Assembly: GCA_900555165.1 (NCBI GenBank)
Contig: USKE01000060.1
Coordinates: 1-9,700, forward strand
Source: an uncultured Porphyromonadaceae bacterium
GTDB taxonomy: Bacteria > Bacteroidota > Bacteroidia > Bacteroidales > Muribaculaceae
DNA length: 9,700 bases
Direction of reading: 5' to 3'
A program made the position numbers and the translations under genes. Positions 5,587-9,700 of this stretch are shown here, piece by piece. The notes below the pieces were generated by a model. The model was not told where the DNA came from. It worked only from the letters and a program-made list of their open reading frames with translations, and did not search any database. The stretch's first letter is position 1, and each line of letters starts with the position of its first letter.

Positions 5587-7607
5587 CGACTCTTCCCGAC
5601 ATCGGCCTGCGCCGGTTGCCGGTGGCACCTCTGTTGGCGGTAGCCGCAGGGTTTGCGGCCGGAATCGCGTCGGGAGCTTTATATGACCAATATATATGGT
5701 GGCTGGCGGGAGCTTTCACGTTTCTGTCGGCCATCTTTGCGTTTTGCGGGCGCAGATGGCTTATGGCGCTGATGCTGTCGGCACTCCCCGGTCTGCTGGC
5801 GGGTTATACCGCGCGTCCGCAGAGGGTAGGGGTTATGGTGCTCAATGACGCTCATGCGGTGTATCGCGGGGTTGTGGATTCCGAGACCCGCTCGCCGTCG
5901 ACTCAGCGGCTTTTTCTTACTGTCGATTCAGTCGGTACCCGTGGCGTGAGGCCTTTCCGGGTAATGCTGACGGTTGCCGATCCGGCTGAAGTAATCGTGG
6001 CGGGCGACAGGGTGCGTTTCACCGCACTGCTTGCCGCGCCGACCGGATATAATGCCGGTATGGACTACGATGGAGCCGACCGTCGGCTTTTTCAACAGCG
6101 GGTGTCGGCCGTCGGACGGTTTTCGGGTTCGGCGCATATCGCCGTGACGGGGCATACCGAGGGTATCGCCGTCAGGATGGAGCGATGGCGCAACCGCATC
6201 GGCGACGCGCTGGCATACAGCGGCCTCCGCCCCGAGACGGCCGGTTTTCTTCAGGCCGTGCTGATGGGTGAGCGTGGTTATGTCAGCCCTGAAACGCGCG
6301 AGGCTTTCTCACGCACGGGGGTGGCTCACGTGCTGGCGCTCAGCGGCACGCACCTGGCGGTGATAGCGCTGATGATGTCGGTCATATTCTTCCCGCTCAG
6401 GCTTATGGGACGCCGCCGGTGGGAGTGGATGGCGACTCTGGCGGCTCTGTGGGGCTATGCGTTGCTGACGGGGCTGTCGCCGTCGGTAACTCGGGCCGTG
6501 ATCATGGTCTCGTTCGTGCTTGTGGCGCAGACGCGCCGTTGGCAGACCTCGCCGCTGAACTCGCTGTGCGCGGCGGCGTTGCTGATACTGGTGTTCAGGC
6601 CGTTTGACCTCTTTGCGGTGAGTTTTCAGCTGTCGTTCGCGGCAGTGGCATCGCTGCTGATGTTCGCCGAAATGCTGACTGTGGATACGCGGCGCGCATG
6701 GCTCAGGACGCTCTCGCAATGGGTGGGGGTGTCGGTTGCCGCCGTTGCCGGTACGGCGCCGCTTGCGGCATGGTATTTCCACACCTTTCCGGTGGCGTTT
6801 CTGCTGACCAATATCCCGGCCGCATTGCTTTTGCCGCCGATAATGGCCGGGGGCGTGGTGGTACTCTGCCTTGCCGCGGCAGGGATTCCGTGTGGCGCCG
6901 TGGTGTGGCTGACCGACACATTATATAATATAATGATACGTCTGGTGGATGCCGTGGCGTCGTTGCCCGGAGCGGCTGTCGGCATAGGTGATTTCTCGGC
7001 GGTGTGGCTTGTAGGGGTATATGTCGGCCTCGGGCTGTTGTGGTGGGGATGGTCGCGTCGCCTGAAACTGTCTGTGGCCGCCGGGTGCGTCATGATTGCC
7101 GCATCCGTGACGGCGACGGCGCTGTCGGGCAACCGGTATGAGTGCGAAGGTGTCATCACCCTGCGGTCAGACAAGGCCGTTGGGGTTGCGGTATGCCGGG
7201 GTGACTCGGTGATAGTGTTCACTGACGCCAAGGCGCCCGGTCTGAGGCGTCAGATCTCGCGTGAGACGTGCCAGGCGCTGTCGCGTCGGCGCCTTGATGG
7301 CAAATACGCCGGTAGGGCTCGTTTCGCCTCCCCGCTACTTGACCCTGCGGCAATGTCGCCGGACGGCAATTGCTGGCGCATCGGCGGCAAGACATACGTC
7401 ATTGCCGGAAAAGACAGTGTGGCACCGCCCCCCGGGAAATGTGATTATCTGGTGATTACACGCGGTTTCCGTGGCGATGCCGTTGCGCAGGCGGCCATGT
7501 GCCGTCCGGATACCGTGATTGTGTCGCCCACCCTTACCCCGGCAAAGTCGCTCGTCATGATCCGAAGTCTGAGAGAGGCCGGTTATGCGGTGAAACTCAG
7601 GCTTTGA
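5583..7607 (+). CDS. comEC: ComEC/Rec2-family DNA uptake channel, no recognisable metallo-beta-lactamase site
   Basis: ComEC forms the inner-membrane channel for incoming single-stranded DNA in natural transformation. From a GTG start overlapping the yeiH stop, the 674-residue product begins with two or three membrane segments (about 13-75). The soluble N-terminal DUF4131-like domain follows (about 80-190). The Competence domain (about 212-490) shows VLMGERGYVSPE (226-237), HVLALSGTHLAV (249-260), GLSPSVTRAVIM (297-308) and FAVSFQLSFAAV (344-355). Residues after about 515 are soluble but lack the HxHxDH motif of the metallo-beta-lactamase domain present in many ComEC proteins; only a DYLVITRGF-like strand (621-629) recalls it. 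I chose GTG because it precedes the first membrane segment; the next in-frame ATG would remove it. The frame also stays open upstream inside yeiH, which is coincidental. Confidence 0.92.
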   Translation: MTTLPDIGLRRLPVAPLLAVAAGFAAGIASGALYDQYIWWLAGAFTFLSAIFAFCGRRWLMALMLSALPGLLAGYTARPQRVGVMVLNDAHAVYRGVVDSETRSPSTQRLFLTVDSVGTRGVRPFRVMLTVADPAEVIVAGDRVRFTALLAAPTGYNAGMDYDGADRRLFQQRVSAVGRFSGSAHIAVTGHTEGIAVRMERWRNRIGDALAYSGLRPETAGFLQAVLMGERGYVSPETREAFSRTGVAHVLALSGTHLAVIALMMSVIFFPLRLMGRRRWEWMATLAALWGYALLTGLSPSVTRAVIMVSFVLVAQTRRWQTSPLNSLCAAALLILVFRPFDLFAVSFQLSFAAVASLLMFAEMLTVDTRRAWLRTLSQWVGVSVAAVAGTAPLAAWYFHTFPVAFLLTNIPAALLLPPIMAGGVVVLCLAAAGIPCGAVVWLTDTLYNIMIRLVDAVASLPGAAVGIGDFSAVWLVGVYVGLGLLWWGWSRRLKLSVAAGCVMIAASVTATALSGNRYECEGVITLRSDKAVGVAVCRGDSVIVFTDAKAPGLRRQISRETCQALSRRRLDGKYAGRARFASPLLDPAAMSPDGNCWRIGGKTYVIAGKDSVAPPPGKCDYLVITRGFRGDAVAQAAMCRPDTVIVSPTLTPAKSLVMIRSLREAGYAVKLRL

Positions 7608-7627
7608 GCGGAGTATCCTGTCAGGCG

Positions 7628-7999
7628 TTAGCCGAGTAGCTGCAGATACCCTTTCTGAAAATACATGTGTTTGAAATCGCCTGGGCGCAAAATTTCTTCG
7701 CCATATATTACCAGATCGAGGTCAATCGGTACATCCGGAACTTCCCGGTCGCGGCCATGGGACGATTCGTATTCCTTGAGCATGCGGGTGACCTCGTCGG
7801 CTGACTTTTCGGTAAAGCCGGTGGCCACAGCGTTGCGGTAGGTCATGCCGGCACAGCGCGCTCCGACGCCGGGGGTCAGATAGCTTTCCGAGCACCTGAC
7901 ATCGGCGAACGTTGTGGCGAGCCAGCGGCATGCCGCGTCGACCTGAGCCGCGCCGTCGGGCGTGTTGCTGCCTATTCCTATTGCTATGAAACGTGACAT
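7628..7999 (-). CDS. folK: Short HPPK-like protein (folate pathway pyrophosphokinase homologue)
   Basis: FolK transfers pyrophosphate from ATP to 6-hydroxymethyl-dihydropterin in folate synthesis. The 123-residue product shows the family start IAIGIGSN (5-12), SYLTPGVG (39-46, for the SxxYxTxPvG motif), YRNAV (54-58) and IDLDLVIYG (92-100) with both magnesium-binding aspartates (D93, D95). It is short: usual FolK has about 155-165 residues. The RWGPR segment before the aspartates is replaced by HGRDREVPDVP (81-91), and the C-terminal PHP...R part is absent, leaving only DFKHMYFQKGYLQLLG. It may be a compact lineage-specific form or a divergent homologue with reduced or other activity. The ATG lies 14 nt after the tex stop, so it is probably in the tex operon. 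It converges with comEC across 20 bp without a visible hairpin. Confidence 0.75.
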   Translation of the reverse strand: MSRFIAIGIGSNTPDGAAQVDAACRWLATTFADVRCSESYLTPGVGARCAGMTYRNAVATGFTEKSADEVTRMLKEYESSHGRDREVPDVPIDLDLVIYGEEILRPGDFKHMYFQKGYLQLLG

Positions 8000-8013
8000 G
8001 TATTCGGGGTGGT

Positions 8014-9700
8014 TCAGTTCTGGGGCACGTCGCGCAGGGAGAGGCCGATGCGGCGGCGTTCAAGATCTACAGAAATCACTCTGACCATTACCTGCTGGTG
8101 CAGTTTCAGCACGTCAGACGGGTGACGCACACGTTTCTGCGCTATCTGCGATATGTGTACAAGGCCGCTTTCGTGGGCGCCTATGTCGACGAACGCGCCG
8201 AAGTCGGTGATGTTGTTGACTATGCCGGGCACGACCATCCCTTCCCTCACATCCTCGATGTCGTTGATCGATTCGTCAAACGCGAACTCCGAGGCTTTTT
8301 CGCGCGGGTCGCGGCCGGGTTTCTCAAGTTCGGCGATTATGTCGGTGAGGGTTGGCAGACCCATGTCGCCGGAAACATAGCGGTTCAGGTCGATGCTCTT
8401 CAGCCGGGCGGTGTCGCGCACAAGGGTGTCGACAGTGCATCCGGCGTCGGCTGCCATGGCTTCGACCACGGCATAGCGCTCGGGGTGCACGCCGGTATTG
8501 TCGAGAATGTTGTCACTGTCGGGCACACGCAGGAATCCCGCGGCCTGCTCGAAAGCCTTGGCACCGAGGCGCGGCACTTTCAGCACCTCGCGGCGCGAAT
8601 GGAAGTCGCCGTTCTGCGCGCGGTAGGCCACGATATTGGCGGCCAGGGCGTCGCCGATGCCCGAAACGTATGACAGCAGCTGGCGCGAGGCGGTGTTTAG
8701 GTTCACGCCCACGAGGTTAACGCATGACTCGACCGTCATGTCGAGCGATTTCTTCAGCAATGTCTGGTCTACGTCGTGCTGGTATTGGCCCACTCCGATT
8801 GATTTCGGGTCGATTTTGACAAGCTCGGCCAGCGGATCCATCAGGCGGCGCGCGATGGAGACGGCGCCGCGCACGGTGACATCCTCGTCCGGGAACTCGT
8901 CACGGGCCACTTTCGATGCCGAGTAGACCGAGGCGCCGTTCTCGCTGACAACGAAAATCTCGGGTTTCGACGGAAATTCAAGCGAGCGCACGAAACGCTC
9001 TGTCTCGCGCGAGGCGGTGCCGTTGCCGATGGCTATGGCCTCCACGCCATACTCGGCAGCGAGTTTCAGCAGGCGTTTCTGCGCGTCTATGAGATAGTTG
9101 CGCGGCGGGGTGGGGTAGACCACATCATGGCACAGCAGATTGCCGTTGGCGTCGAGCACCACGACCTTGCAGCCGGTGCGGTATCCGGGGTCGATGCCCA
9201 TGGTGACCTTGTTGCCTAAGGGGGCGTCAAGCAGGAGCTGGCGCACATTGTCGGCGAAAGCGCTTATGGCGCCCTCGTCGGCGCGGGCTTTGGCATCCGC
9301 GGCGGTCTCGGTTTCCATCGAGGGGCGTATCAGTCGCTTGTAGCCGTCGGCCACGGCGCGGCGCACCAGGTCGGCCGATGCCGGGGTGGCCTCTTTGCGC
9401 ACGAACCGGCGGTTGAGCGAATCGAGCATGCGGGTGTCGTCAATGTCGACCGACACCCTGAGGAACCCTTCGGCCTCGCCGCGACGCATGGCCAGGTAGC
9501 GGTGCGACTGACAGCGCGCCAGCGGCTCGGATACGTTGAAATAGTTGCGGTAGTTTCCGGCCTCGGCCTCTTTGGTCTTTATGACCTTGCAGTTTATTTT
9601 TGCCGAGCGGCGGAATTCGCGGCGCACCCACTCGCGGGCACGTTCGTCCTCGCTGACCCATTCGGCGATAATGTCGCATGCGCCGGCAATCGCCTCGTCG
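8014..9700 (-). CDS. tex: Tex, RNA-binding transcription accessory protein (N-terminus off right edge)
   Basis: Tex is a cytoplasmic RNA-binding protein related to eukaryotic Spt6 and linked to transcription. The visible part is 561 residues; the frame stays open to the right edge, and about 150 N-terminal residues are missing compared with the usual 710-780. The visible start, DEAIAGACDIIAEW, belongs to the helical N-terminal region. The YqgF/RNase H-like domain follows (about 165-290) with VTMGIDPGYRTG (165-176) and IAIGNGTASRETE (222-234). Helix-hairpin-helix modules (about 325-400) include VGVNLNTAS and LSYVSGIGDALA. The S1 domain (about 483-556) has GIVNNITDFGAFVDIG, GLVHIS and RRRIGLSLRD. 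A GTG at 9627 is internal, not the start. folK follows 14 nt after the stop. Confidence 0.96.
   Translation of the reverse strand, partial: DEAIAGACDIIAEWVSEDERAREWVRREFRRSAKINCKVIKTKEAEAGNYRNYFNVSEPLARCQSHRYLAMRRGEAEGFLRVSVDIDDTRMLDSLNRRFVRKEATPASADLVRRAVADGYKRLIRPSMETETAADAKARADEGAISAFADNVRQLLLDAPLGNKVTMGIDPGYRTGCKVVVLDANGNLLCHDVVYPTPPRNYLIDAQKRLLKLAAEYGVEAIAIGNGTASRETERFVRSLEFPSKPEIFVVSENGASVYSASKVARDEFPDEDVTVRGAVSIARRLMDPLAELVKIDPKSIGVGQYQHDVDQTLLKKSLDMTVESCVNLVGVNLNTASRQLLSYVSGIGDALAANIVAYRAQNGDFHSRREVLKVPRLGAKAFEQAAGFLRVPDSDNILDNTGVHPERYAVVEAMAADAGCTVDTLVRDTARLKSIDLNRYVSGDMGLPTLTDIIAELEKPGRDPREKASEFAFDESINDIEDVREGMVVPGIVNNITDFGAFVDIGAHESGLVHISQIAQKRVRHPSDVLKLHQQVMVRVISVDLERRRIGLSLRDVPQN

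Noticed and set aside
6920..6937. AT-rich patch TTATATAATATAATGATA inside comEC as an internal promoter
   Set aside because: It encodes LYNIMI in a membrane segment, has no TTTG-type boxes, and has no gene start after it on either strand.
7608..7627. Possible terminator between convergent comEC and folK
   Set aside because: The 20 bp contain no inverted repeat and no T-run.

Overview
The window looks like chromosomal DNA of a GC-rich gut-type Bacteroidales, most likely close to Muribaculaceae; the family is inferred, not proved. The grounds are gene starts without Shine-Dalgarno sequences, promoter -7 boxes of the Bacteroidota form TAnnTTTG, a lipoprotein signal with an acidic residue right after the lipobox cysteine, and the overall style of the protein families. 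It is mostly housekeeping sequence. I see no mobile element, CRISPR array, tRNA or rRNA, and no clear candidate for a wholly new multi-gene system. The most interesting features are local: a tandem repeat, a membrane-transporter insertion and an unlisted small membrane protein.

Layout. (i) 1-3232, minus strand: nfo (endonuclease IV, DNA repair), then a 145-bp gap containing a strand-biased polypurine tract, then an MFS sugar-type permease with a large extra periplasmic domain, then, 15 bp further, a lipoprotein that runs off the left edge. The permease and lipoprotein are very probably cotranscribed. (ii) 3233-3798: a noncoding stretch with an nfo promoter, a strong hairpin terminator, and a 59-residue membrane protein on the minus strand that ends 21 nt before that terminator. 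The 139 bp between this small gene and aroE form a divergent promoter region. (iii) 3799-7607, plus strand: aroE (shikimate pathway), a 66-bp gap made almost wholly of seven 9-bp repeats, yeiH (putative sulfate exporter family) and comEC (DNA uptake channel), whose GTG start overlaps the yeiH stop. (iv) 7628-9700, minus strand: tex (transcription accessory protein, N-terminus off the right edge) followed 14 nt later by a short folK-like gene, convergent with comEC across only 20 bp.

The genes do not form one pathway. aroE and folK belong to chorismate and folate metabolism; nfo, comEC and tex handle nucleic acids; the permease, yeiH and the small protein are inner-membrane proteins. The linkage looks like ordinary operon packing.
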